Source: Chitinophaga pinensis (GTDB taxonomy: Bacteria; Bacteroidota; Bacteroidia; Chitinophagales; CAIOSU01). From it: a stretch of DNA of 64,000 nt. This document shows positions 55,519-64,000 of the stretch, piece by piece. Under the pieces are notes generated by a model that saw only the letters and a list, made by a program, of their open reading frames with translations, ran no database searches and had not been told where the DNA came from. Numbering within the stretch: the first letter of the stretch is position 1; each line of letters starts with the position of its first letter. The stretch is from positions 186,001 to 250,000 of the forward strand of contig CAMDKI010000002.1 of NCBI GenBank assembly GCA_945901065.1, written 5' to 3'. Both the position numbers and the translations under genes were made by a program.

Positions 55519-55947
55519 ATGAGTATTTGGAAAATTAAAGCCACCCCCGAGCAGATAAACCAAGGCGCCCCTGGCAACATGATGGAGCACTTGGGTATGT
55601 TAATAACCGAAGTAGGCGAAGACTATTTGGTAGGTACTATGCCCGTAGACCACCGCACCATACAACCCATGGGCCTGCTGCACGGCGGCGCATCGGTGGT
55701 ACTGGCCGAAACACTGGGCAGCATAGCCGGTAGCCTAAGCTGCAATGCACCCGACGAATACGTGGTGGGCTTGGAGATAAACGCTAACCATATCAAATCG
55801 GCACGCAGCGGCTTGGTAACAGGCACCGCGCGGCCAGTGCATGTTGGTGGTCGCACCCAAGTTTGGGAAATACGCATAACCAACGAGGCCCAAGAATTGG
55901 TGTGCATTAGCCGCATTACCCTTGCGGTGATTCAAAAAAAGAAATGA
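55519..55947 (+). CDS. Hotdog-fold acyl-CoA thioesterase (PaaI/YdiI type)
   Basis: 142 residues. MEHLGMLITEVGEDYLVGTM and the active-site stretch HGGASVVLAETLGSIAG are typical of the PaaI/YdiI (MenI) hotdog thioesterases; the acidic residue in AETLGS is the likely catalytic one. It is cytoplasmic and hydrolyses acyl-CoA thioesters, perhaps DHNA-CoA in menaquinone synthesis. Its stop overlaps the next start by four bases (ATGA). Confidence 0.9.
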   Translation: MSIWKIKATPEQINQGAPGNMMEHLGMLITEVGEDYLVGTMPVDHRTIQPMGLLHGGASVVLAETLGSIAGSLSCNAPDEYVVGLEINANHIKSARSGLVTGTARPVHVGGRTQVWEIRITNEAQELVCISRITLAVIQKKK

Positions 55948-57185
55948 GCGAAAGCAAGCAACAACCAACCAAAAAACGGATAAGACTGCTTGTAAAGGCC
56001 GTGTTGCTATTTCTTTTTGGCGGGTTTTGCTACGACTATGTGCCTGTGTTGCTCAAGTCCAGCTCTTTTGCAGCAACGGTATTTATCTACTTTTTAATAG
56101 CATTGATATTCATTGCCCTTACCTTCGTGCTAAAGCGCTTGGGGGTAAAAAAGTACCGCGAAATACTCTTCAGTTCGCTAATACTTGCTAGCTTGCTCTT
56201 AGGCACCGAAACCATTTTACGGTTTGTAGTAAAAACACACCTCGACTATTGCGAAACCAGCGGCAACCCCTACCGAGCGCGCCTATTTGAGCAAAATATA
56301 TACACCAAAGAGGTGCCCTACGACCCGTTTGATACCGTTTGGACATCCAAAACCGAATTCTCTTACTTCCGAATACCAAACGAACAAGGCATTTTTGAAA
56401 AACGCATTGGCGCCAAAAGAGCCGGCGAAAAACGATTTCTCTGCCTCGGCGATTCGTTTACCGAAGGGGTAGGCACCACGTATGACTCTACTTGGGTAAA
56501 AAATGTTGAGCGGCTAATGCAAGCTGCCCGGCCACTGAGCGACATAACCTTTATAAACGCCGGACAAAGCGGTAACGACCCATTTGCTGAATACACCTTA
56601 CTGAAAACCAAATTAATGGGCTACCAGCCCGATTGGGTTATCATGATGGTAAACAACTCCGATATAAACGAATTTATAGAGCGGGGCGGATTGGAGCGGT
56701 ATAAAAGCGATGGAACTATTGACTACCGAAAAGGTCCTTGGTGGTACCAAGCATATAGATATAGCTACATTGTTAGGCATATTGCCCACGACATCTTCCA
56801 TCTTAAAGACTATCTGATATCGGCCGAAGAGCATGACAAACTAGTAGGTGAAGCTTACACAGCTATTAGCTCCATTTGCAAAAAGATGGAAAAATTAGGT
56901 GACGAAAATGGATTCAAATTTGTGCTGGTGGTGCAGCCCATGCACTACGAAATAGCAGTTAACAAATATGCATTTCCCAATTTTTCTTCGATAAACAACG
57001 CAAGTAAATACAGTGTCGATTTAATGCCATACCTAGTAAACCATGTAAAAAACTTAAAGCCTAATACCAAATACTACTGGCCTTTAGACGTGCACTATAA
57101 TACCCTTGGATACCAAATAGTAGCCGATGGCATATACCATTATTTAGACAGTATTTTACCGCCCAATTTTCAAGCTCCCCAATAA
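55944..57185 (+). CDS. Membrane-anchored SGNH/GDSL-family hydrolase
   Basis: 413 residues. Two or three N-terminal transmembrane helices (~14-95) are followed by an SGNH domain: block I FLCLGDSFTEGVGT (Ser), block II INAGQSGNDP (Gly), block III MVNNSDINEF (Asn), and block V LDVHYNTLGY (Asp-x-x-His). These enzymes remove acyl groups from sugars or lipids outside the membrane. It is coupled to the thioesterase by a four-base overlap. A role in surface polysaccharide O-acylation is possible. Confidence 0.87.
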   Translation: MSESKQQPTKKRIRLLVKAVLLFLFGGFCYDYVPVLLKSSSFAATVFIYFLIALIFIALTFVLKRLGVKKYREILFSSLILASLLLGTETILRFVVKTHLDYCETSGNPYRARLFEQNIYTKEVPYDPFDTVWTSKTEFSYFRIPNEQGIFEKRIGAKRAGEKRFLCLGDSFTEGVGTTYDSTWVKNVERLMQAARPLSDITFINAGQSGNDPFAEYTLLKTKLMGYQPDWVIMMVNNSDINEFIERGGLERYKSDGTIDYRKGPWWYQAYRYSYIVRHIAHDIFHLKDYLISAEEHDKLVGEAYTAISSICKKMEKLGDENGFKFVLVVQPMHYEIAVNKYAFPNFSSINNASKYSVDLMPYLVNHVKNLKPNTKYYWPLDVHYNTLGYQIVADGIYHYLDSILPPNFQAPQ

Positions 57186-57196
57186 AGAAAATTGCT

Positions 57197-57709
57197 ATGC
57201 CCCGCCCAACACCAACCGATTATGCCCCGTTTTACCAACCCTACATCAGCAAAGTAGATGGCGATAGTTTGCATGCTGCTTTGAACCAATACAGCCGTGC
57301 AAGCCTATCGTTTTGGCAAAACATACCCGAAGATAAGGGCAACTATGCCTATGCCCATGGTAAATGGACGATAAAGCAAGTACTAAATCACCTTTGCGAT
57401 GCAGAGCGCATTTTTGCCTACCGAGCCCTGCGCATAGCTCGTGGCGATGAAACCCCTTTGCCTGGTTTTGATGAAAACGACTATGCCGAAGCCGCCCAAA
57501 CAGACCACCGAACGCTCAAAGAATTGGTACACGAGTTCCAATCCGTCCGAAGCGCAACGCTTTCGTTGTTCAATAGTTTCGGCGAAACGGAGCTATCTCG
57601 GTTTGGAAACGCTAATGGCGCCAAGGTTAGCGTAAACGCTATTGGGTTTATGATTATAGGTCATACCCTGCACCACGAAACGGTGGTGAAAGAACGGTAT
57701 GCAGTTTAA
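57197..57709 (+). CDS. DinB family protein
   Basis: 170 residues, four-helix bundle. The DinB metal site is supplied by QVLNHLCDAER (His) and GHTLHHETVVKERY (His, His). DinB/YfiT-like proteins are putative thiol transferases or metal-dependent hydrolases. It starts 11 bases after the SGNH gene, closing a four-gene plus-strand run (54499-57709). Confidence 0.9.
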   Translation: MPRPTPTDYAPFYQPYISKVDGDSLHAALNQYSRASLSFWQNIPEDKGNYAYAHGKWTIKQVLNHLCDAERIFAYRALRIARGDETPLPGFDENDYAEAAQTDHRTLKELVHEFQSVRSATLSLFNSFGETELSRFGNANGAKVSVNAIGFMIIGHTLHHETVVKERYAV

Positions 57710-57921
57710 AACCAATTAACACCAATACAGCATACACGGCCTGAAAATGCCAATGTCACGCATAGTTTGTTTGTTTGCAACCCCATAAACAACCACTAGG
57801 CTGCATCTGTATTTGAATTCCCACCAATACAAATACAGGAGCTGCCTACTGACTATCAATTGAGTAACAACCCTAAGTTATAAACCGATTTTATATTTTA
57901 CAAACTTTAAGATGCAAAATA

Positions 57922-58124
57922 GGGTTTTGTCGTGCGCAACATATTCATTATCAGGGAATTAAAATTTTAAAAATATGGCCTCGCGCTATACCCTTCAATA
58001 GAGGAACCAGACAAACGGCAATGAAATGGCAATTGACCTTTGGAACCATAAAATAGCCATTAACTATTGGCTGCAAAACACCCAAAACCCCACCAATACT
58101 ATATAAAAGTACACGACAAAACTC
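57922..58124. mobile_element. Possible MITE: about 200 bp bounded by GxGTTTTGTCGTG inverted repeats
   Basis: GGGTTTTGTCGTG (57922-57934) and its near reverse complement CACGACAAAACTC (58112-58124) face each other across 177 bases without a supported gene. The ends match at 12 of 13 positions. No clear target-site duplication is visible, so it is a candidate only. Confidence 0.4.
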
Positions 58125-58161
58125 TGTATTAGACTTTGAGACGCAAGAAATGTCATCATGA

Positions 58162-58207
58162 GTCTCGCCCAAGGCGAGAAAGGACACAATCTGCCTGCCG
58201 GCAAGGA
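58162..58207. repeat. Two small palindromes with GGACACAA direct repeats
   Basis: TCTCGCCCAAGGCGAGA (58162-58178) is a near-perfect stem of six. It is followed by CCTGCCGGCAAGG (58193-58205), which lies between two GGACACAA copies. This is REP-like but unrelated to the RAYT units. Confidence 0.5.
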
Positions 58208-58236
58208 CACAAGACTTGCTTCAAATTAACTAGTCA

Positions 58237-58278
58237 ACCAATAACCAGTAACCAGTAACCAATAACCAATCAACTACC
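58237..58278. repeat. Heptamer array, ACCARTA words, abutting the M1 peptidase stop
   Basis: Words ACCAATA, ACCAGTA, ACCAGTA, ACCAATA, ACCAATC, AACTACC. The array ends at the base before the stop codon of the minus-strand aminopeptidase gene. Confidence 0.85.
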
Positions 58279-60690
58279 TTAAAGGCCCTTGAGCGCTTCT
58301 CGCTGCCAGCTGTTCCAGGTTTGGCTATTGTAGTAATCCTTAATCAGGGCTTGGTAGGCCGTTTGCCCGTTAAAGTGTTTAAGCAGTCCAAACGCAGGGT
58401 TTGCTAGGCGGGTATTGGGGTTCAGACTGGCATCAAATAGGTTAGCCACGAGGGTCTTATCCAGGTAGTTGAGGCGCTTGAGGACATCCATGGCATTGCC
58501 GCGCGTGCGAAACTCGTAACTATTACTAGTAAGCGCCACCAATTGCGGCAGGTACTTGTCGCGCTCGGTGGCAATGGCAATCTCTAGCCAAGCAATGCGG
58601 ATGCTCTGGCCCATGCCCACTTCGCCTTTGGTGGCCTCCAAGTAACGCTTCGTGTTGGCCGGGAAATTGGTGGTCAACTTCACCAAGGCCGTTTCTAGCA
58701 CCTTGTACGATGAATCGGTGAGCAACTGCTCATAGGCCGCCAAATATTTGGGGTGTATGGTGGCCACATTTTCAATAGCTTTTAGGCGAACCTTGGCATC
58801 CTTGTCGGCAAGTAAGGTCACATATACCTCATTATCCAGTTCCATATCGTTTATAAGCTGCTCTACCACCTCGGCGCGCACGGCCCAGAAAGGCTCTTTA
58901 GCATACAACTCCACCAGTTTATCGCGCTTTTGAGCTAGCGGCACCTTGCGCAATGCCACTAGGGCATCGTAGCGGTCTATCATGTTTTTGGCACCCAGGG
59001 CTTGGGCTAGCAGCATTGGGGTCTCCTTAGAAAATTCGACGCTCTTCACTATCTCCGAGTTCGGGTCGAAGAGCACATAGGCTATTTTCTTGCTGCCTTC
59101 ATTGGTAATGGTTACCGTGTGGCTGTGGTTCTCAATCCACTCCGTAACCGAGGCATAAGTGCCGTCGGTGTAGTGCACTTCAAACACTATCGGCATACGG
59201 AAAAGGCCCACCACATCGTCCATGGCATGCACCTGCTTTACGGTGAATACCGTAGCGCCAGCACTTGCTGGGCCAAAAGGTACTTCCAAGTAGCTCACTT
59301 CATATTTCGGCTCCCCGCCCTTATGTATCCACTGGTCGAAAAACCAATCGAGATTAATACCCAACTTGTCGTTAAAGGCCGCCCATAGGTCAAAGGTGCT
59401 TACATTGCTATAGCCGTGCTTTTGCAGATAGTATTGCAGGGCCACATTAAACTGCTCCTTGCCCACAATGTAACGCATCATATCAATCACTAGCGAGCCT
59501 TTAGGGTAGTGGCGTGCACTGCCGGGGTTGCTATGGCCTACCGGTAAGTTGTTGCTTTTAGCCGCGCTTAGGGTGCTCCAAAGTTCGGTGCGACAGTTCC
59601 AGCGGTAGTGGTCCTCACCGAAAATGGAGCGTTCAAAGTGTTTCTGATATTGGGTTGCAAAGCTCTCGTGCAACCAGTGGTTCTCTGGCGAGCGGGTGGT
59701 AATGTAGTCGCCAAACCATTGGTGGGTAAGCTCGTGCGCATTAGTACCGATGTAGTACCTATCCAAAAACGCACGCTTATCCACGTTATAAAAGTCGCCA
59801 AAAATGGTGGCAGAAGTATTCTCCATGGCGCCGTACATAAAGTCTTGCACCATTACTTGGCTATACTGCTGCCAAGGGTATTTCACACCAAACTCTTGTT
59901 CATAAAAGTCCATCATTTCGGCGGTGTAGCGGTAGGTAGGCTCGGCACGGTCTGCATCTTCAGGGTAGTACCAGTTGTTTATCACCACCCCACCCTTGCT
60001 CTTAACAGTTTGCACGGCATACTTGCCAATAGCTATCATTACCAAGTAAGCGCTGTGCGGCTTATCCATGGCATAGTGCCAAGTTTTGGTATTGTCCTTG
60101 TTCAACTTCTCCGCTACTAGGTTGCCGTTGCTCAGTACTTGGTAGTCTTTGTCAAAGGTCACTTTTACATCGGTCAGCATCTTGTCACCCATATCATCAA
60201 ACGTAGGGAACCAGTGGCGGTTGTCGATGCCTTGACCTTGGGTCCAAATCTGTTTACGGCTTAGATTGTTCGGGTCGTTCCAGCCAATGAAATATAGGCC
60301 CTTGCGCGGGGTAGCTTTGTACTTGATCGTGAGGGAATGCGCTATACCCCAAGTAAGCGGCTTATCGAAACGTATAGTGATGCCCTTGCTATCAACGGTA
60401 TACTTTACCTTGTTTTTATCGAGCGTAAGCTCTAGCACCTCAATGCCAGGTGCATCCAAAAAGAGGGTATCTACCACTTTTCGTAAAGGGGTAAAGGCAT
60501 GCACCACGGTGCCGTTCACAACGCCTTTGGTTGGTTCGAAACTCACATCAATACTCGTTTTGGTTATATCCACTACCCTTTCGCGGGCATGTGCGCCTTC
60601 GTCATGAATGTAGCAGGTGTGGTCTTGGGCAAGTAACGGAGTTCCAATAGCCAACATAACAACTAAGAACAAATAGAAAATGCTTCTCAT
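58279..60690 (-). CDS. M1 family metallo-aminopeptidase, exported
   Basis: 803 residues from ATG 60690; the frame opens at 60744, but that start overlaps the candidate promoter. Signal peptide ends PLLAQ (~22). Catalytic zinc motif HELTH (319-323) with Glu342 (WLHESFA) completes HExxH-18-E; the exopeptidase GAMEN motif is at 287-291. The C-terminal half is helical (HEAT/ARM-like). It removes N-terminal residues from peptides in the periplasm. No T9SS tail is present. A heptamer array immediately follows the stop. Confidence 0.94.
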   Translation of the reverse strand: MRSIFYLFLVVMLAIGTPLLAQDHTCYIHDEGAHARERVVDITKTSIDVSFEPTKGVVNGTVVHAFTPLRKVVDTLFLDAPGIEVLELTLDKNKVKYTVDSKGITIRFDKPLTWGIAHSLTIKYKATPRKGLYFIGWNDPNNLSRKQIWTQGQGIDNRHWFPTFDDMGDKMLTDVKVTFDKDYQVLSNGNLVAEKLNKDNTKTWHYAMDKPHSAYLVMIAIGKYAVQTVKSKGGVVINNWYYPEDADRAEPTYRYTAEMMDFYEQEFGVKYPWQQYSQVMVQDFMYGAMENTSATIFGDFYNVDKRAFLDRYYIGTNAHELTHQWFGDYITTRSPENHWLHESFATQYQKHFERSIFGEDHYRWNCRTELWSTLSAAKSNNLPVGHSNPGSARHYPKGSLVIDMMRYIVGKEQFNVALQYYLQKHGYSNVSTFDLWAAFNDKLGINLDWFFDQWIHKGGEPKYEVSYLEVPFGPASAGATVFTVKQVHAMDDVVGLFRMPIVFEVHYTDGTYASVTEWIENHSHTVTITNEGSKKIAYVLFDPNSEIVKSVEFSKETPMLLAQALGAKNMIDRYDALVALRKVPLAQKRDKLVELYAKEPFWAVRAEVVEQLINDMELDNEVYVTLLADKDAKVRLKAIENVATIHPKYLAAYEQLLTDSSYKVLETALVKLTTNFPANTKRYLEATKGEVGMGQSIRIAWLEIAIATERDKYLPQLVALTSNSYEFRTRGNAMDVLKRLNYLDKTLVANLFDASLNPNTRLANPAFGLLKHFNGQTAYQALIKDYYNSQTWNSWQREALKGL

Positions 60691-60743
60691 AAAGCTTTGT
60701 AAAAAATGAGGTAAAACACTAGTTATTTGGTAACAATTGACCA

Positions 60744-60751
60744 CAAATGTA
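60744..60751 (-). promoter_or_regulatory. Candidate -7 box for the M1 aminopeptidase
   Basis: On the minus strand TACATTTG, an exact TAnnTTTG box, gives a leader of about 45 bases to ATG 60690. A matching -33 TTG is not seen. Confidence 0.5.
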
Positions 60752-60816
60752 GCATATTTCCGAGACTGAATTTGCCGAGCAGATTAGGGGGAACAAAATA
60801 TTAGAATTAAAATTTC

Positions 60817-60824
60817 TAGTTTTG
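60817..60824 (+). promoter_or_regulatory. Candidate -7 box for the right-edge PKD gene
   Basis: TAGTTTTG, an exact TAnnTTTG box, 31 bases before the ATG at 60855. No -33 TTG is seen. Confidence 0.5.
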
Positions 60825-60854
60825 GGGCTGCACAACAGACAAACCAACCCTTGT

Positions 60855-63800
60855 ATGAAAAGTAAACTTCGATTATTTTTCCTAACCGCGCTTTTGTTTT
60901 TTGGTTGTCGTTTATCGGCACAAAACGTTTTGTACTACAACGATTTCAACTTGGGCACCGACCAAATGTCCATTGCGCTTGCCAATCTGGGCTACACGGT
61001 TACTCTGGTTACCACAAATGCTGCTTTTCAGACCCAGATAGCCATACCTGGCGCTTACGATATGGCCATTTATCTTGGTCAAAATGCTCCAGCAGATGCA
61101 ACTTCTGCAGCGGCATTGGCTGCTTTTATGAACAGTGGTGGCTTTACCATTTATACTGATTATTTTATTAACTCGCCTTTATCGGCGCCACTTGGGGCAA
61201 CTTTTACGGGAAACGTAAACCAAACCATAGTAACCGCCACCGACCCTACCATTGCAGCGGGTTTGCCATCCAATCCATTTACAATAGTTAATCCTGGAAC
61301 GGGTTGGGCTACATTTTCAATGGGTTTAAGCCCGATTGGTGGTAGCACTGTATTGGCCACCTTTGGCAACGGCGAGGCGGCATTGGTGCGCAACAACAAC
61401 GGCCGTAGCTTGGTGTTGGGTTTCCTGAGTGACGTGGTTGCCACGCCTAGTTTCTTTGAAACGGCTATAACCAGCAGTTTTGCCTTTCAGGAGATTAACG
61501 TTACTTCTATTAGCGCGTTGTCGTTTTGCCCTGGGGCTTCGGTGCAAGTTGGTTTCAATAGCACGGGAAGCGTGGGTTCAGGTAATGTTTACACCTTGCA
61601 ATTGAGTGATGCCTCTGGTAATTTTACCTCGCCAACTGCCATAGGCACCTTAGCTAGTACTGATAGCTTTGGCATCATTACTGGCACCTTCCCTGTCTCA
61701 ACTCCAGCAGGTAGTGCTTATCGTTTGCGTGTAAACTCCAGTAGCCCCTTGATCATTGGCAACAACAATGGAAGCAATATTGCGGTAAATCCTCTGCCAA
61801 CTGCAGCTTTTAGCGTTTCGTTGGCATGTGAAGACAATCCAACGTTTTTCACAGATCAATCCACCGTTCCTACCGGCAGCATTACGGGCTATCAGTACCA
61901 GTTTGGAGACGGAAGCACATCCTTGCTCAAAGATCCTAGTTATGTTTATGCCAGTACTGGTGTATACAATGTGACCTTAACCGTTACTAGTAACCAAGGC
62001 TGTACAGCTACGACCTCACAATCGGTTACAGCACAAAACAAGCCAACCGCAGCCTTTACTGCACCGGCGTTTTGCGCTGGCACCAGCAGTACATTTACCA
62101 ACAACGCTACTGGCGCCACCGCTTATGCTTGGAGTTTTGGCAATGGCAATACTTCCACGGCAAATGCCCCTGCAAACACCTATGCCTTAGGTGGCAGCTA
62201 TACAGTTACGCTGATAGCTACAAATGCTGCCGGCTGTGCCGATACCGCTACGCAAACCGTGCTAGTGAACGCTAACCCTGTACCCAACTTCAGCGTAAGT
62301 GGCGACACCTTGGCATGTACCAACCTCAACGAGATATACACTACCAGCATCGGCGGTGGCAATACCATCACTTGGGCACTATCAGGTGGCGGCACTATTA
62401 CTAGTGGACAAGGTACCAACAACATTAACGTTGATTGGGACACTGCCGGAACGTACTTTGTAAAAGTAACAGCAACTGGCACAGCAGGTTGCACCACCAG
62501 CGACTCATTAGAAGTGGTGGTTAACAATGTGATTAATGTAGCCATACCCACCAACACCAATGCTTGTGCAGGTGAAATAACGCAGTTTACCGCAAACACT
62601 CCAGCCACTGGCGGTCCTTACACGTTCCTTTGGAACTTTGGCGATGGCGCCATTAGCACCGACGAGAATCCAACCCACATATTTAACCCTGCGGGCACAT
62701 ACTCAGTTACGTTGGCGATAACCAGCCCTAGCAACTGCATTGGCACTAGCACCAACAATGTGGTTGTGCCTGCTAAACCAGTAGCTAGTTTTGTAGCTAC
62801 TCCGGCTTGCCCAGGTGGCAATGTAACCTTTACCAACACCTCTACTAACGCAACTAGCTACGAATGGAGCTTTGGCGATGGTACTACCAGCATTTTGGCC
62901 AACCCAACACACGCCTACATCGTAGCGGGTACTTATACGGTTACCCTTCGCGCCATTTCTACTGCCAATTGCGATGCCGTTATTACCCAAAGCGTAACCG
63001 TGAGCCCGCGCCCGGTGGTTGAGTTTACTGCTACCAATGCTTGCCCCGATAGCTTGGTAACCTTTACCAACCTTAGCACAGTGGCTAGTGGCACTATCAC
63101 TACTTATAGCTGGAACTTTGGCGATGGAAGCACCAGTGCAGCTGCCAACCCAACCCATGCTTACACCGCGCCCGGTACTTACCAGGTAACATTGGTTGCC
63201 ACCAGCAACATTGGCTGCCAAGACAGTATAAAGCACAGCGTGACCATTTATAACAGGCCTTTTGCCGGATTCAATGCAAACAATGTTTGCGATGGCGAAA
63301 CCGTAGTTTTTACTAACATTAGCAGCATAGGCACTGGCACTTTGAGCTTTGTTTGGGGCTTTGGCGATGGAAGCACCAGCACCAACATTAACCCAACACA
63401 CTTATACCTAGCCGCTGGCACGTATAACGTAACGCTTACCGCTACCAGCGATAATGGCTGTTCTCGCACTATTACCAAGCCGGTGATTGTTAATGCCACA
63501 CCAACTGCTAGCTTTACAGCTTCTGCTACCACTATTTGCTTTGGCGATACCATTACCTTTACCAATACTTCGACCACAGGTACCAATGTGGTTTATAACT
63601 GGGACTTTGGCGATGGCAACTTTAGCAACTTTGTAACCGATACCCAATACGTATATGCAGCGGCAGGTAACTATACCGTTACGCTTGAGGCAATTGATAC
63701 CATAACCTTCTGTGCAACGGTTACTACTTTGAATATCACAGTGCACGAAGAACCCGTTGCAGGATTTACTCTTGCCAATGTATGTGATGGCACCTCAGTA

Positions 63801-64000
63801 ACCTTTACCAATACCAGCACCATACCAACTGGTACTTTGAGCTACTTATGGAACTTTGGTGATGGCGCAACCAGCACAAACATAAACCCTACCCATTTGT
63901 ATAGCGGCCCAGGTACTTACAGTGTATTGCTTACAGCCACTAGCAACAATGGCTGCGTTGATACTCTTACGCAACAGGTAACCGTTCACCCAGAGCCAGT
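60855..64000 (+). CDS. Large secreted PKD-repeat protein, C-terminus missing (off the right edge)
   Basis: 1048 complete codons to the window edge with no stop. The signal peptide (~1-23) ends LSAQ after an internal Cys. Residues 24-210 look like a flavodoxin/glutamine-amidotransferase-like alpha/beta domain (NVLYYNDFNLGTDQMSIAL, YDMAIYLGQNAPAD). Residues ~223-310 are the ~90-residue module QLSDASGNF...PAGSAYRLRV also found in the gene at 10771. PKD modules follow from ~314, with cores such as WNFGDGSTSAAANPTHAY. It is probably a T9SS-exported adhesin; the sorting domain would lie outside the window. It is divergent from the M1 peptidase. Confidence 0.88.
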   Translation, partial: MKSKLRLFFLTALLFFGCRLSAQNVLYYNDFNLGTDQMSIALANLGYTVTLVTTNAAFQTQIAIPGAYDMAIYLGQNAPADATSAAALAAFMNSGGFTIYTDYFINSPLSAPLGATFTGNVNQTIVTATDPTIAAGLPSNPFTIVNPGTGWATFSMGLSPIGGSTVLATFGNGEAALVRNNNGRSLVLGFLSDVVATPSFFETAITSSFAFQEINVTSISALSFCPGASVQVGFNSTGSVGSGNVYTLQLSDASGNFTSPTAIGTLASTDSFGIITGTFPVSTPAGSAYRLRVNSSSPLIIGNNNGSNIAVNPLPTAAFSVSLACEDNPTFFTDQSTVPTGSITGYQYQFGDGSTSLLKDPSYVYASTGVYNVTLTVTSNQGCTATTSQSVTAQNKPTAAFTAPAFCAGTSSTFTNNATGATAYAWSFGNGNTSTANAPANTYALGGSYTVTLIATNAAGCADTATQTVLVNANPVPNFSVSGDTLACTNLNEIYTTSIGGGNTITWALSGGGTITSGQGTNNINVDWDTAGTYFVKVTATGTAGCTTSDSLEVVVNNVINVAIPTNTNACAGEITQFTANTPATGGPYTFLWNFGDGAISTDENPTHIFNPAGTYSVTLAITSPSNCIGTSTNNVVVPAKPVASFVATPACPGGNVTFTNTSTNATSYEWSFGDGTTSILANPTHAYIVAGTYTVTLRAISTANCDAVITQSVTVSPRPVVEFTATNACPDSLVTFTNLSTVASGTITTYSWNFGDGSTSAAANPTHAYTAPGTYQVTLVATSNIGCQDSIKHSVTIYNRPFAGFNANNVCDGETVVFTNISSIGTGTLSFVWGFGDGSTSTNINPTHLYLAAGTYNVTLTATSDNGCSRTITKPVIVNATPTASFTASATTICFGDTITFTNTSTTGTNVVYNWDFGDGNFSNFVTDTQYVYAAAGNYTVTLEAIDTITFCATVTTLNITVHEEPVAGFTLANVCDGTSVTFTNTSTIPTGTLSYLWNFGDGATSTNINPTHLYSGPGTYSVLLTATSNNGCVDTLTQQVTVHPEP

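Larger units (their letters stand above)
57710..58278. other. Non-coding region, 569 bp, repeat-rich
   Basis: Between convergent dinB and the M1 aminopeptidase gene. It contains a 9-base inverted repeat (CTGTATTTG 57807-57815 and CAAATACAG 57830-57838), a 200-base MITE-like block, two small palindromes and a heptamer array. No convincing coding sequence was seen in any frame. Confidence 0.6.

Noticed and set aside
57951-58187. Minus-strand 78-codon frame in the dinB-aminopeptidase spacer
   Set aside because: It spans one end of the MITE-like block and a palindrome, has no recognisable motif, and the composition is not coding-like.

Overview
The window looks like a chromosome segment of a non-parasitic member of the Bacteroidota. 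The evidence is the type IX secretion system (T9SS) signature: a PorP/SprF-like protein, a PorE-like OmpA protein, gliding-motility-type C-terminal (CHU_C) domains, Por-type secretion tails, and SprB and PKD repeats. Several start regions also carry the Bacteroidota -7 promoter box TAnnTTTG, and Shine-Dalgarno sequences are scarce. Genus cannot be read from the sequence. No rRNA, tRNA or CRISPR array was seen.

Layout. (1) 1-17201: a surface/secretion island. A giant PKD/Ig adhesin (minus strand, C-terminus off the left edge) is divergent from a PorP/SprF-like gene, a PorE-like gene and two large proteins ending in CHU_C domains. The last four plausibly form one operon in which the first two export or anchor the last two. 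(2) 17349-23307: a two-domain fasciclin lipoprotein, a T9SS subtilisin with an adjacent peptidase-less paralogue of its N-terminal region, and an outer-membrane beta-barrel. (3) 23449-34177: housekeeping and stress genes, mostly minus strand: CDGSH/Fer4 protein, OsmC, nitroreductase, SDR, accD, SRPBCC, rhomboid, M42 peptidase, LURP-one-like protein, proC, pyrophosphatase and two TonB-C proteins. (4) 34399-37822: glyoxylate shunt (malate synthase and isocitrate lyase), interrupted by a four-helix-bundle gene enclosed by inverted heptamer arrays. (5) 37825-38860: a heptamer array, a strong terminator and a REP-associated tyrosine transposase (RAYT) inside its own cluster of two-hairpin REP units. 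(6) 38869-43547: ribH, a TPR protein, pdhA, recF and a TIGR03032-family propeller. (7) 43631-49306: two convergent T9SS cargo proteins sharing a bidirectional terminator. (8) 49566-55500: an exported thiol-redox operon, a MazG-like protein, a degraded toxin-antitoxin locus, a beta-helix lipoprotein, a DUF962 protein and a glucuronokinase-like GHMP kinase. (9) 55519-64000: thioesterase, SGNH protein, DinB, a 0.57 kb non-coding stretch with MITE-like and palindromic repeats, an M1 aminopeptidase, and a second large PKD protein running off the right edge.

The most unusual content is non-coding. At least eight intergenic sites carry short tandem arrays with a 7-base period (one is mixed 7/8). Each array has its own word. 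Two sites are paired as inverted arrays, one pair around the four-helix-bundle gene and one pair around the recF promoter. Together with the RAYT/REP cluster they suggest two independent systems seeding intergenic repeats in this genome.
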